A stretch of DNA of 64,000 bases from Planctomycetota bacterium (GTDB lineage: Bacteria > Planctomycetota > UBA8742 > UBA2392): NCBI GenBank assembly GCA_016722065.1, contig JADKGX010000001.1, positions 1,798,001-1,862,000 of the forward strand, given 5' to 3'. The notes under the pieces were generated by a model. It made no database searches. It had not been told where the DNA came from and saw nothing but the letters and a program-made list of their open reading frames with translations. The translations under genes were made by a program, and so were the position numbers. Each line of letters opens with the position of its first letter. Position 1 is the stretch's first letter. Of this stretch, positions 53,283 to 61,816 are shown in pieces.

Positions 53283-53596
53283 TGCACATTCGGAAACTTC
53301 TTGCCTGCGGCCTGCTTGCAACCAGTACTTTGCTGGCCGCCTGCGCCACGACTACACGCTGGGACAAAGACTACGCCAAAGCACCCGAGCCCGTAAAGAC
53401 GGACTGGGACCTGACCAAACAGAGGTGCACCGGCTGCCACTCCCTGGAACGCGTGTTTCTGCAACTCAACTTGGCCAAGGACCGCGGCGATGTTGAGTGG
53501 ATGGTGCAAGACATGGCCGCTCACCCTGGCAGCGGCATTCGGCAGTCCGAGATCCAGCCCATCACCGACACGCTGGACTGGCACCGCACCCAATAG
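53282..53596 (+). CDS. Small monohaem c-type cytochrome lipoprotein
   Basis: 104 residues from ATG 53282, which overlaps the stop of the barrel gene. MHIRKLLACGLLATSTLLAAC is a lipoprotein signal (C21). LTKQRCTGCHSLERVFLQ contains one CXXCH (C49, C52, H53), and VEWMVQDMAAHPGSGIRQSEIQPITDTLDW supplies the C-terminal helix and candidate Met ligands. It is typical of small class I cytochromes used as periplasmic electron shuttles. Being third in a row after a haem lipoprotein and a haem-motif barrel, it could hand electrons to or from the barrel. Confidence 0.83.
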   Translation: MHIRKLLACGLLATSTLLAACATTTRWDKDYAKAPEPVKTDWDLTKQRCTGCHSLERVFLQLNLAKDRGDVEWMVQDMAAHPGSGIRQSEIQPITDTLDWHRTQ

Positions 53597-53732
53597 GGCA
53601 AGCCACGGGGCCCGATCCGCCAGCCAAACCTGGCTGCAACCCTGTGCGGCCGTTGCCCGCAACATTTCGGTCGTAGTTCCAGGGCGCATAAAGCGCTAGC
53701 CTTTGCAGCCTGCCGCTCACCGGAGAACGCCC

Positions 53733-54095
53733 ATGTTTGAACGTTTCTCTCACATCATGCTGTTTGCCACCGATCTGGCCCGGGCTTTGGCCTGGTACCA
53801 GGAGAAGCTGGGTTTCAAGGTCAACTTTGCCCAGCCGCCTTACTATGCCTCGCTGCGCCACGAGGGCGCCAAGGTGCGGCTGGACCTTCACCCCTCTGAG
53901 GCCGGGGCCAAAGACGTTGGCTTTGGGCCCATGCCCTTTTTTGCGGTCAAGGATGTCGATGCCACGTTGAAAGAACTTGCCGCCAAGGGCGTCAAAGTGG
54001 GCCAGGCCAAACGCGAGGGCGACAGCCCCAAGTTTGCCACCTTCTGGGATTGCGAAGGCAACGCCCTGGGTATTGAAGAAATTCGAAAGGCATAG
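53733..54095 (+). CDS. VOC-superfamily (glyoxalase/bleomycin-resistance-like) protein
   Basis: 120 residues from ATG 53733, with GGAG seven bases upstream; an in-frame ATG at 53703 is less likely. The paired beta-alpha-beta-beta-beta layout is clear: FERFSHIMLFATDLARALAWYQEKLGFKV, VRLDLHPSE, MPFFAVKDVDATLKELAAKGVKV and FATFWDCEGNALGIEEI. VOC proteins include glyoxalase I, extradiol dioxygenases and resistance proteins; the His in SHIM and the Glu in GIEEI sit where metal ligands are usually found. Single-domain members dimerise. The specific reaction cannot be told from sequence. It stands alone between the haem-protein cluster and the third giant kinase. Confidence 0.85.
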   Translation: MFERFSHIMLFATDLARALAWYQEKLGFKVNFAQPPYYASLRHEGAKVRLDLHPSEAGAKDVGFGPMPFFAVKDVDATLKELAAKGVKVGQAKREGDSPKFATFWDCEGNALGIEEIRKA

Positions 54096-54212
54096 CCGTC
54101 GACCCCAAAGACGCATAAGCACTCTGATTACTAATCTTACATTATGCTGGAGTTACGATGCTGCTTTGTGTAATGTTGCGCCCAACCCGCCGGGCGATTT
54201 GCTTGCCTGGGT

Positions 54213-54221
54213 TGCTAGACT
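54213..54221 (+). promoter_or_regulatory. Putative extended -10 (TGC-TAGACT) of the third giant kinase gene
   Basis: TAGACT at 54216-54221 is preceded by TGC, giving a TGnTANNNT extended -10; it lies 41 bases before ATG 54263. The 167-base gap also holds a locally AT-rich patch around 54125-54150. Confidence 0.35.
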
Positions 54222-54262
54222 GTTGCGTCGCAGTTTGGGCCTGAAACCAGCGGACTGACGCC

Positions 54263-57200
54263 ATGACCGACAAACCGAAGCAGCCAAAGCCGAATCAGGA
54301 CGAGCCCGTGGGTGATACCCGCCGGCTGGAAAAAGCCACAGAGGAACTCGCCGCCAGTGCCATTGAAGGCACCTTGATGTCAATTGAGGCCCACACCGGC
54401 GAACACCCCATCCCGCAAGAAGACCCAAGCGTCACCGACAGCCTCAAGCGCGCCAAGGGCGGCGGGGCTTTGCCCGCCACCATGTATGGCCCCACCAAAC
54501 CCGGCCAGACCAAAGTAGGCAGCACCGCAGCCACGCAGTTCGGCCCCACCGACGTCGGCCGGCCCCCCGGGGGCAACGCGCCCATGCCGGGCAGCGGCCC
54601 GGGCACCATGCATTCCGCTGGTGGCACTGGCGGGCGTGCGATTGCGCCCTTTGGCGGCAAGATCATGGTTGGCACCCGTGTGGGCCAGATTGAAGTTACG
54701 GGCGTTTTGGGCAAAGGCGGCATGGGCGAAGTGTTTCGCGGCTACCACCATGCGCTGGACATTCAAGTTGCCATCAAGGTCTTGCCCGACGAGCTTTCTC
54801 GCAACGAACTGGTGCGCCAGCGCTTTCTGCGCGAGGCCCGCCTGTGCGTCAAGCTGGACCACCCCAACATTGTGCGCGTCTACAACGTTGACGAACACGC
54901 GGGCAACCTGTTTCTGGTCATGGAGATCATTGAAGGCACCGACGCCGCGAACATGCTCAAGAACGGCGGTCGCTTCAAGTATCGCCGCGCCCTTGAAATC
55001 GGCGCGGCCAGCGCCGACGCGCTGGGTTACGCCCACACCCAGGGGCTGGTTCACCGCGACGTCAAGCCCCACAACATTCTGCTGGGCCGCGACGACGGCA
55101 AGATCAAGCTTTCGGACTTCGGCCTGGCACGCGCTGCCACCAGCAGCAGCCACCTGACCATGTCCGGCCAGATCATGGGCACGCCCCACTACATGTCGCC
55201 CGAGCAGGCTGAATCCAAAGAAGTCACCGACAAAGCCGACGTCTATTCCCTGGGCGTCACCATGTACCACATGCTGACCGGCGAAACGCCCTTTGTGGGC
55301 GACACACCCATCAGCGTGGCAGTGCAGCACATTGCCAAAGAGATTCTGTACCCCGAAGCGCGCTTTGCGGCCTTCCCCAAGGAACTGGTCGCGGTTCTCA
55401 AGCGCATGACAGCCAAGGACGCATCCAAGCGCTGCAACGCCAAGCAGGCGGCGGTGTGGCTGCGCAAGCTGGTCAGCATGGCACCCACCGAAGACATTCA
55501 GGTTGCCGGCGACGCCATGCAGACGCTGGCGCCCGTGGTGCGCGAAAGCCAGGCCTTTGAAGCCGCCGCCAAGCAGCGCGAGGAACAGGACGAACGCGCC
55601 CGCGAAGCCGCACGCACCATGATTGCCACGATTCAGGAACGCGCGCCGATACCCCCCACGCAGGCCCAGACACCGGCCCCTTCGCAGCCCCACATCACGC
55701 CCATGCCGCAAAAGAAAAGCGGCGGCGTGGCCGCAGCGGCGGCGGTTCTGCTGCTGCTGGGTGGCGGTGGCGCCGCGGCCTGGTGGTTCACCATGGGCCC
55801 CGGCGCGCAAAGCAGCAACAACGCCCCGATTGTGGCAGGCGAAAACGGCACACAGAACCCCGCTGACAACCGCGGCACGATTGGCGTCAACCCGCCCGCT
55901 AACAGCGGCCCGTCGGGCAACGCGGCCGGCAACGAACAACCAGCTGGCAACCACAGCAACAACGCTCCGGCCAACAACACGCAGTTGCCGCCGCCGCCCC
56001 TGGAAGAAGACAAGGCCATCAACACACAGCTTGAGGCCGCGATTGCCAGCTTTGGCCAAACCGACAACCTGGAAGACCTGGCCAAAGCCAAAGCCAAGCT
56101 GGACCAGGTGGAGGTCGAACGTGGCCGCGCCAGCGAACGCCAGCGCAAGCAGCTGGACGACCTGCAGGCGCGTTACAAGCGCCAGTTTGTGCTGCTTTCC
56201 GGTCGTGAACAGGTAGGCAATGTCCGCACTGCCATTGCGGATTTTCGCCAGCTGCGCGACAGCGACATGGGCAAGGCCGTGATTGCACTGAACCGCGCCG
56301 TGGCCGCGCGTGACAACCTGGCCGCGCTGGATGTACCGGCCGAAGTAGAGCCCCTGATTCGCGACGATATCACCGCTGCCACCAAGGATGTGGACACCGA
56401 AATCGCCGGCCTGGACAAGCTGATCAGCGACGCCGCCAAAGGCTTTGAAGACAAGAAGCTGTACGACAAGGCCGAAGAACAACTGCGCTTTCTGCTGGCC
56501 GTCAAGCTGCCCGCGACGCGCCAGATGGAACTGCAATCGCGGCTGCTGGAATGCCAGGTGCGCGGCAAGCACGCCGCCATTGTCAGCAAGCTGGAACTCG
56601 CGGCCAAGGACGACAAGCAATACACGGAAGCCGACAAGCTGCTGGCGGAACTGGACAAGACCGGCATTCCGGAAGCGCTGAAGCCCGCCCATGTGCTGAT
56701 TACCAAATCGGTCAAAGAGGCTATTGCCTCGCGCTTTGCGGCGCTGCTTGCGCTGGCCCAGAAATCCGCCGATGCCGGCGACTTTGCCGTGGGGCGCGGA
56801 CAGCAGGACACCGCAAGCCAGTTGCCACTCAGCAACGACCAGACCGTCAAGCTGGCCGACGAAGCCTTCTTTCTGGGCCTGAAAGAACAACTGTATCTGG
56901 CCGACAAAGCCGTCACCGAAGACCAGCTGATGGAAGCCAAGTCCAAGCTGGATGAAGCCAAGTCGCGCATCGACGCACCGGGCCAGCGCTCGATCCCGGT
57001 GGGCCTGACCCAGCGCTACGACACCGTTCGCGGTCGTTTTGATGCCCAGCTGAGCCAGAAGTTTGAAAACCTGCTGGCTGCAGCCGAAGCCAACATGAAG
57101 GAAAAGAACTTCAAGGGCGCAAGCGACAGCATTGTGGAGGCCTCCAAGCTGCCACTGACTCGCGGCCAGAAAGACCGGCTGGACGACTTCAACGACGCCA

Positions 57201-59011
57201 ACGAACAGGCGCTGGCGGACTTTGCCAAGGAACTGATCGAGACCGTGGAAACCGCCTTGAATGCCGGAAACTTTGAGGCCGCCTGGACCGCGTTGGAAAA
57301 AGCCAACGCCATGAATATCCCGGAAGACTCGCAAAAGAAGCTGGTGACCCTGCAGGCGCGTTTTTCGGCGGAAGCGATCAAGCGCCACACCGAGCTGCTG
57401 GATGCGGCCGAAGCCTCGCTGAAAGACAAGCGCTACGAGACCGCGCAAAAGGCGCTGGACGACGCGCGCAAAGTGCCCGTGGAAGACACCCGCCGCACAC
57501 GCGAAAAGTCGCTCAAGGAAAGCTACGCCACCACACTGACAGACGACGTCACGGCCCGGCTGAAATCCGCCGACCAGTTGATGGACGACAGCAAGTTCAA
57601 GGAAGCCCGCGCTGTCGTCGACGGCGCGTTGTCGCTGCCGCTGGACGACACCCTGCGCCAGAAGGTGCGCAACAAGAACGATGCGCTGGACGCCCGCGTG
57701 GATACGGCATTGGCGGAACTTCTGGCCGCATCCAGCAAAGCCTGCGAAAGCCGCCAGTATGACGTCAGCTCCAAGAAGCTGGCCGAAGTCGACGCCTTTC
57801 GCGATATCCTGACCCGCAACCAGCTGGACCGCCTGACCAGCGCCCAGGATGCCCATAAGAAGAGTCTTTCGGCCTATACAGAAGACCTGTTCAAACAGCT
57901 ACAGAGGGCCGTAGACACCGGCGATGAAGCCAGCGGCAAGAAAGTGGTCGCGCTGCTGGAGGCCATGCCGCTTGGGTTTGTCGACCGCGACAAACTCAAG
58001 AACCTGTCTGCTGCCCTTTCGGGCGAAACTGAAGCCGCACGCCTGGCCCGTATGCCGGACTTTCTCAAGAAGCTATCCGGCGACCGCTACTTCAAGACCG
58101 AGCAATTGATCAAGGTCGGGGAGGCGATTACCGCCGTCAATGCTTCGGCCGACGGCAAGTTCGGCGCCGTGGGCACCGAATCGGGCAAGGTGATTTTCTA
58201 TAACCTCAAGCGCGGCACCCAGCTTGGCCAGAGTGTCAGCGGCCGGCGCAAGGTGACATCGATTGCCATCAACAGCACCGGCACTGTGGCCGTGGCTGGC
58301 AACGACGACGGCGCGCTGGTGTTGTTCAATCCCGGCGATTCCACCAAGGGTGCCACCACGCTGGAGTCCGTCAACGACGTGGTCAACGGCATCCAGTTTT
58401 CGGCCGATGGCAAGGTCATCTTTGTGCTCACGCGCAAGGGCAACATCGTCAGTTACAACGCGGAGAACAAGTCCCTGCTGGTCAGCACACCCACGGGCAT
58501 TGACCGCGCCATGGCCTTTGCGATTTCGCCCGACGGCCAATACCTGGCTGCCGGCGGCCGCGACGCCAAGATTGCGGTCTTTGAAATCGGGCGCATGGTG
58601 CTGCGCGAAACGCTGGAAGGCCCCGGCGACGACCAGATCCAGAGTGTCGGCTTTTCCGCAGACAGCCGCATGCTGTTTGCCGGCAGCATTGGCGACGACG
58701 TAGCCCTGTGGGAAATGCAGCGCCTGACCAAGAAGCCCCTGCGCCAGTTCAAGGGCCTCAGCGAATGGGTGCGCGGCACGGGCTTTTCCGCCGACGGCAA
58801 ACGTGTCTGCGCGCTGGACAACGAAAAACGCCTGATGATCTGGGATGCCGGCAGCAAGACCCAGGAACTCAAGCGGCTCGAGTTCAGCCAGCTCTCCGAA
58901 AAAGGCAAAGACATCACCGTCGACACCGCCTGGATCTCGCCCGATGGCACCGTGCTGATTGGCACCCGCGAAGGCAACCTGATTCACCTGACAGTCAAGA
59001 GCGCGGGTTAA
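54263..59011 (+). CDS. Giant Ser/Thr protein kinase with long helical-repeat region and C-terminal WD40 domain
   Basis: 1582 residues. A disordered Pro/Gly-rich N terminus leads to a kinase domain ~143-405: GKGGMGEVFRGYH, VAIKVL (catalytic Lys), GLVHRDVKPHNILL, LSDFGLARA, GTPHYMSPEQ, DVYSLGVTMYHMLTG. Then a juxtamembrane coiled coil, a TM segment ~487-513 (GVAAAAAVLLLLGGGGAAAWWF) and an Asn/Pro linker. Residues ~590-1265 are a very regular set of helical repeats of ~95 residues (AKSKLDEAKSRIDAPGQRS; AQKALDDARKVPVEDTRRT; ARAVVDGALSLPLDDTLRQ). The C terminus (~1273-1576) has about six WD40-like blades (TAVNASADGKFGAVGTESGK; AISPDGQYLAAGGRDAKIAV). Kinase inside and repeats outside suggest a receptor that senses envelope or extracellular protein partners. 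Confidence 0.93.
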   Translation: MTDKPKQPKPNQDEPVGDTRRLEKATEELAASAIEGTLMSIEAHTGEHPIPQEDPSVTDSLKRAKGGGALPATMYGPTKPGQTKVGSTAATQFGPTDVGRPPGGNAPMPGSGPGTMHSAGGTGGRAIAPFGGKIMVGTRVGQIEVTGVLGKGGMGEVFRGYHHALDIQVAIKVLPDELSRNELVRQRFLREARLCVKLDHPNIVRVYNVDEHAGNLFLVMEIIEGTDAANMLKNGGRFKYRRALEIGAASADALGYAHTQGLVHRDVKPHNILLGRDDGKIKLSDFGLARAATSSSHLTMSGQIMGTPHYMSPEQAESKEVTDKADVYSLGVTMYHMLTGETPFVGDTPISVAVQHIAKEILYPEARFAAFPKELVAVLKRMTAKDASKRCNAKQAAVWLRKLVSMAPTEDIQVAGDAMQTLAPVVRESQAFEAAAKQREEQDERAREAARTMIATIQERAPIPPTQAQTPAPSQPHITPMPQKKSGGVAAAAAVLLLLGGGGAAAWWFTMGPGAQSSNNAPIVAGENGTQNPADNRGTIGVNPPANSGPSGNAAGNEQPAGNHSNNAPANNTQLPPPPLEEDKAINTQLEAAIASFGQTDNLEDLAKAKAKLDQVEVERGRASERQRKQLDDLQARYKRQFVLLSGREQVGNVRTAIADFRQLRDSDMGKAVIALNRAVAARDNLAALDVPAEVEPLIRDDITAATKDVDTEIAGLDKLISDAAKGFEDKKLYDKAEEQLRFLLAVKLPATRQMELQSRLLECQVRGKHAAIVSKLELAAKDDKQYTEADKLLAELDKTGIPEALKPAHVLITKSVKEAIASRFAALLALAQKSADAGDFAVGRGQQDTASQLPLSNDQTVKLADEAFFLGLKEQLYLADKAVTEDQLMEAKSKLDEAKSRIDAPGQRSIPVGLTQRYDTVRGRFDAQLSQKFENLLAAAEANMKEKNFKGASDSIVEASKLPLTRGQKDRLDDFNDANEQALADFAKELIETVETALNAGNFEAAWTALEKANAMNIPEDSQKKLVTLQARFSAEAIKRHTELLDAAEASLKDKRYETAQKALDDARKVPVEDTRRTREKSLKESYATTLTDDVTARLKSADQLMDDSKFKEARAVVDGALSLPLDDTLRQKVRNKNDALDARVDTALAELLAASSKACESRQYDVSSKKLAEVDAFRDILTRNQLDRLTSAQDAHKKSLSAYTEDLFKQLQRAVDTGDEASGKKVVALLEAMPLGFVDRDKLKNLSAALSGETEAARLARMPDFLKKLSGDRYFKTEQLIKVGEAITAVNASADGKFGAVGTESGKVIFYNLKRGTQLGQSVSGRRKVTSIAINSTGTVAVAGNDDGALVLFNPGDSTKGATTLESVNDVVNGIQFSADGKVIFVLTRKGNIVSYNAENKSLLVSTPTGIDRAMAFAISPDGQYLAAGGRDAKIAVFEIGRMVLRETLEGPGDDQIQSVGFSADSRMLFAGSIGDDVALWEMQRLTKKPLRQFKGLSEWVRGTGFSADGKRVCALDNEKRLMIWDAGSKTQELKRLEFSQLSEKGKDITVDTAWISPDGTVLIGTREGNLIHLTVKSAG

Positions 59012-59045
59012 CCCCTTTTGGCCGTGAGATTTCCGCCTTCCAGCC

Positions 59046-59085
59046 CACTACCCCTGTCCGCCCTGCGGCAGGGGTAGTGCTTTTG
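59046..59085 (+). terminator. Intrinsic terminator after the third kinase gene
   Basis: CACTACCCCTG pairs perfectly with CAGGGGTAGTG around a 12-base loop, followed by CTTTTG. Confidence 0.75.
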
Positions 59086-59129
59086 ACTCAGCCGCACTTT
59101 TTGAACACGGCACGCCGGAGAACTTCGAC

Positions 59130-60968
59130 ATGCAACCTCGCTTCCTGCAACGAATCGCTTTGGGCCTTGCGGTGCTTTGCACCAGCAGCCTGGTCACCGC
59201 TGTGCTGTGCCAGGACGATCCGCAACCCAAGCCCGCCAAAGACCCCGCGCCGGGTGAATCGGCCGAACTCAAGCAGCCCCCCAAGACGTTGGACCAGCGC
59301 CAGTGGCGTGTCGGCGAGTTGATTGAAGACCTGGCCTTTACCGACCTTGAGGGCAAAACCGGCAAGCTGTCTGACTTCAAGGGCAAGCCGCTGGTTCTGG
59401 CCATGACCAACACCACCTGCCCGATCTGCAAGAAGTACGCCCCCACGCTGGTCGGACTGCAGAAAGAATGCGCCGACGCCGGAGTCACCTTTGTGCTGCT
59501 CAATGCCAGCACTGACGACGCAGCCAAAATCAAGGACGCCAACGCCCGCTACGGCTTCACCGCCCGCTACATCGTGGACCCCAAAGGCGAAATCGCCGGC
59601 GCCCTGCGCGCCACCAGCACCGGCGACTGCTTTGTGCTGGATGCCGCCCGCACCCTGCGCTATCGCGGCGCCGTCGACGACCAGTACGGCCTGGGCTATG
59701 CCCTGGACCACCCCCGCACCAGCTACGTGCGCGATGCCATCAAGGACGTGCTGGCTGGCAAGCCACCCATGATTGGCGCCACCTGGGCCCCGGGCTGTGT
59801 CCTGGAGTTCAAGGCCGTGGCACCCACTGGCGATATCACCTGGCACAACCGCATCTCGCGCATCCTGGAAACCAACTGCCAGGAGTGTCACCGCAAGGGC
59901 GAAAACGGCCCCTTTGAACTGATCACCTACGACGACGCCAAAGCCAACGCACCCACGATCAAGCGTGTGGTCAAAAACGGCACCATGCCGCCCTGGTTTG
60001 CCAGCGCGGAACACGGCGACTGGTCCAACAACCGCAGCCTCAGCGAAGCCGACAAGAAAGACCTGCTGGGCTGGATTGAAAACGGCTGCAAGCTGGGCGA
60101 CGAAAAAGACGCCGCCGCAAAACGCGATTGGCCCCAGGGCTGGCGCATCGGCACACCCGACGCCATCGTCAAAGTTCCGCAGCCCTTCAAGGTGCCGGCC
60201 AAGGGCACCGTGCAATACCAGTACCGCTACGTCAGCACGGACTTCGACAGCGACAAATGGATCCAGGCCATGGAGATCCGCAGCACAGCCCGCCAAGCCG
60301 TTCACCACGTGCTGATTTTCCTGATCTATCCGCCCACCCACCCGCGCGCCAAGGAACAACCCGACGACGCCGGCGGCACCCGTGGCTACTTCATGGGCAT
60401 GGTTCCCGGCCAGGGCCACATTGTGCTGCCCCAGGGCCAGGGCAAGTTTCTGCCCAAGGGTGCGCGCATGGTGTTTCAGATTCACTACACGACAAACGGC
60501 GAAACCTATGAGGACGAAACCAGCCTGGGCATGATCTTCTGCAAGGAACGCCCCGAAACCGAAATCAAGACCGTCGGCATCAGCAACGAGCGCTTCCGCA
60601 TTCCGGCCGGGGCCGACAACCACGAAGTGCGCAGCGTGCGCCGCCTGGAAACCAATTGCCGCATCCTTTCGTTCATGCCCCACATGCACGTGCGCGGCAA
60701 GGCCTACCGCTATGAAGTCGAGTACCCCGACGGCCGCAGCGAAGTGCTGCTGGACATCCCGCGCTACGACTTCAACTGGCAGTTGATCTACGTGCTGCGC
60801 CAACCACTGGACCTGCCCAAGGGCAGCAAGATCATCTGCACCGGCTGGTTCGACAACAGCGACAAAAACCCGGCCAACCCCGATCCCAAAAAGGACGTGC
60901 GGTTTGGCGAGCAAACCTGGGAAGAAATGCAGATCGGTTACGTCAACCTGATTGAGTTACCCAACTAG
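59130..60968 (+). CDS. Redoxin - cytochrome c - copper type II monooxygenase-like fusion protein
   Basis: 612 residues; ATG 59130 has GGAG nine bases upstream. A signal peptide (LGLAVLCTSSLVTAVLC) is followed by an AhpC/TSA-type redoxin domain (~55-230) with NTTCPICKKY (C97-P-I-C100). Next is a monohaem cytochrome segment ILETNCQECHRKG (C250, C253, H254) with NGTMPPWFAS. Residues ~300-610 resemble ascorbate-dependent copper type II monooxygenases (PHM-like): QAVHHVLIF and IHYTTNG for one copper site, FMPHMHVRGKAYRYEV and EEMQIGYVNL (HxH plus Met) for the other. This domain series recurs in secreted proteins of planctomycetes and relatives. It probably performs a periplasmic hydroxylation with electrons delivered in cis; the substrate is unknown. 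A terminator follows directly. Confidence 0.88.
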   Translation: MQPRFLQRIALGLAVLCTSSLVTAVLCQDDPQPKPAKDPAPGESAELKQPPKTLDQRQWRVGELIEDLAFTDLEGKTGKLSDFKGKPLVLAMTNTTCPICKKYAPTLVGLQKECADAGVTFVLLNASTDDAAKIKDANARYGFTARYIVDPKGEIAGALRATSTGDCFVLDAARTLRYRGAVDDQYGLGYALDHPRTSYVRDAIKDVLAGKPPMIGATWAPGCVLEFKAVAPTGDITWHNRISRILETNCQECHRKGENGPFELITYDDAKANAPTIKRVVKNGTMPPWFASAEHGDWSNNRSLSEADKKDLLGWIENGCKLGDEKDAAAKRDWPQGWRIGTPDAIVKVPQPFKVPAKGTVQYQYRYVSTDFDSDKWIQAMEIRSTARQAVHHVLIFLIYPPTHPRAKEQPDDAGGTRGYFMGMVPGQGHIVLPQGQGKFLPKGARMVFQIHYTTNGETYEDETSLGMIFCKERPETEIKTVGISNERFRIPAGADNHEVRSVRRLETNCRILSFMPHMHVRGKAYRYEVEYPDGRSEVLLDIPRYDFNWQLIYVLRQPLDLPKGSKIICTGWFDNSDKNPANPDPKKDVRFGEQTWEEMQIGYVNLIELPN

Positions 60969-60980
60969 ACGGCATGGCAG

Positions 60981-61015
60981 AAAACGCCCGGGCTTCGGTC
61001 CGGGCGTTTTCGTTT
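60981..61015. terminator. Bidirectional intrinsic terminator
   Basis: AAAACGCCCGG pairs perfectly with CCGGGCGTTTT around an 8-base loop, with T-rich sequence on the plus side (CGTTTGC) and A-rich stem ends. It lies between convergent genes. Confidence 0.8.
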
Positions 61016-61030
61016 GCACCGGCTGGCTTG

Positions 61031-61687
61031 CTATCCGCCCACCAACGCCGCGGCCTTCTTCCAGTCCAGGTCGCGCAGGCTGGCGATCTCCAGGTCGGCG
61101 TGGTTGATCTTGTACTTGCCCCGGTTTCCCTCATGCACGCCGATCACCTTCATGCCCGCGGCGCGCGCGGCTGTTACGCCGCTTGGGCTGTCCTCAATCA
61201 CCAGGCATCGTGCCGGGTCAGCGTCCAGGTTCTCGGCGGCCATCAGAAACGGCCCCGGGTCGGGCTTGCCGCGTTCATACATGTCGCAGGCCACAATGTC
61301 GCGAAACAGGTGCCCGATCTCCAGCGCGTTGATCACCGCGCTGGCCTGGGCGCTGGTGCTGCCCGTGACCAGCCCGATCGCCGCCAGTTGCGCGCTTTCG
61401 GTCACGCGTTCAATCGCGCCGGGCAGCGGCGGCACATCGGCCAGTTTGGGAATGTACTCCAGGTCAAAGGTCTGCTTGATGCGCTCTACGTCCTCGGCCG
61501 ACAGCGAATAGGTCTGCACCATGTTGCGGTAAAAATCGATCTCGCTTTGACCCAGCAGGCGCTCAAACAGGTCCGCCGGAAGCTCAATGTTGGCGGCCTT
61601 GCGAAAGGCCTTGAGCATGACCTCCCACACCACCCGTTCGGTGTCGACAATCGTGCCGTCCATGTCCCACAGGATCGCGTCAAACAT
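61031..61687 (-). CDS. HAD-superfamily phosphatase (beta-phosphoglucomutase-like)
   Basis: 218 residues from ATG 61687. FDAILWDMDGTIVDTERVVW holds HAD motif I (DMDGT; nucleophile Asp and acid/base Asp). An alpha-helical cap domain (subfamily I) follows: LGQSEIDFYRNMVQTYSL. AAIGLVTGSTSAQ is motif II, GKPDPGPFLMAAENL motif III and CLVIEDSPSGVTAARAAGM motif IV with the Asp metal ligand. Family members are cytosolic phosphatases or mutases acting on sugar phosphates, phosphoglycolate or similar metabolites; the exact substrate cannot be read from sequence. The gene lies 130 bases downstream of the aminopeptidase gene, beyond a heptamer-repeat hairpin. Confidence 0.9.
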   Translation of the reverse strand: MFDAILWDMDGTIVDTERVVWEVMLKAFRKAANIELPADLFERLLGQSEIDFYRNMVQTYSLSAEDVERIKQTFDLEYIPKLADVPPLPGAIERVTESAQLAAIGLVTGSTSAQASAVINALEIGHLFRDIVACDMYERGKPDPGPFLMAAENLDADPARCLVIEDSPSGVTAARAAGMKVIGVHEGNRGKYKINHADLEIASLRDLDWKKAAALVGG

Positions 61688-61701
61688 CGGCGGCCAAAGG
61701 G

Positions 61702-61808
61702 CAATGAACATTGAACAATGAGCAAGGGCCTGTCGTGGACGGGTGCGAAGCGCGCACAACGGCGCGGGTTGCCCCGCGCCATTGTTCATTGCTCATTGAG
61801 CATTGTTC
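61702..61808. repeat. Inverted heptamer-repeat element between two genes
   Basis: The left arm has CAATGAA, CATTGAA, CAATGAG (61702-61722). The right arm has ATTGTTC, ATTGCTC, ATTGAGC, ATTGTTC (61781-61808), the reverse-complement pattern. Between them GGCGCGGG/CCCGCGCC forms a perfect 8-bp hairpin (61761-61780). Confidence 0.8.
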
Positions 61809-61816
61809 CTTCCGCA

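Noticed and set aside
54380..57856. 1158-codon open frame antisense to the third kinase
   Set aside because: Shadow of a kinase with all catalytic motifs on the plus strand.
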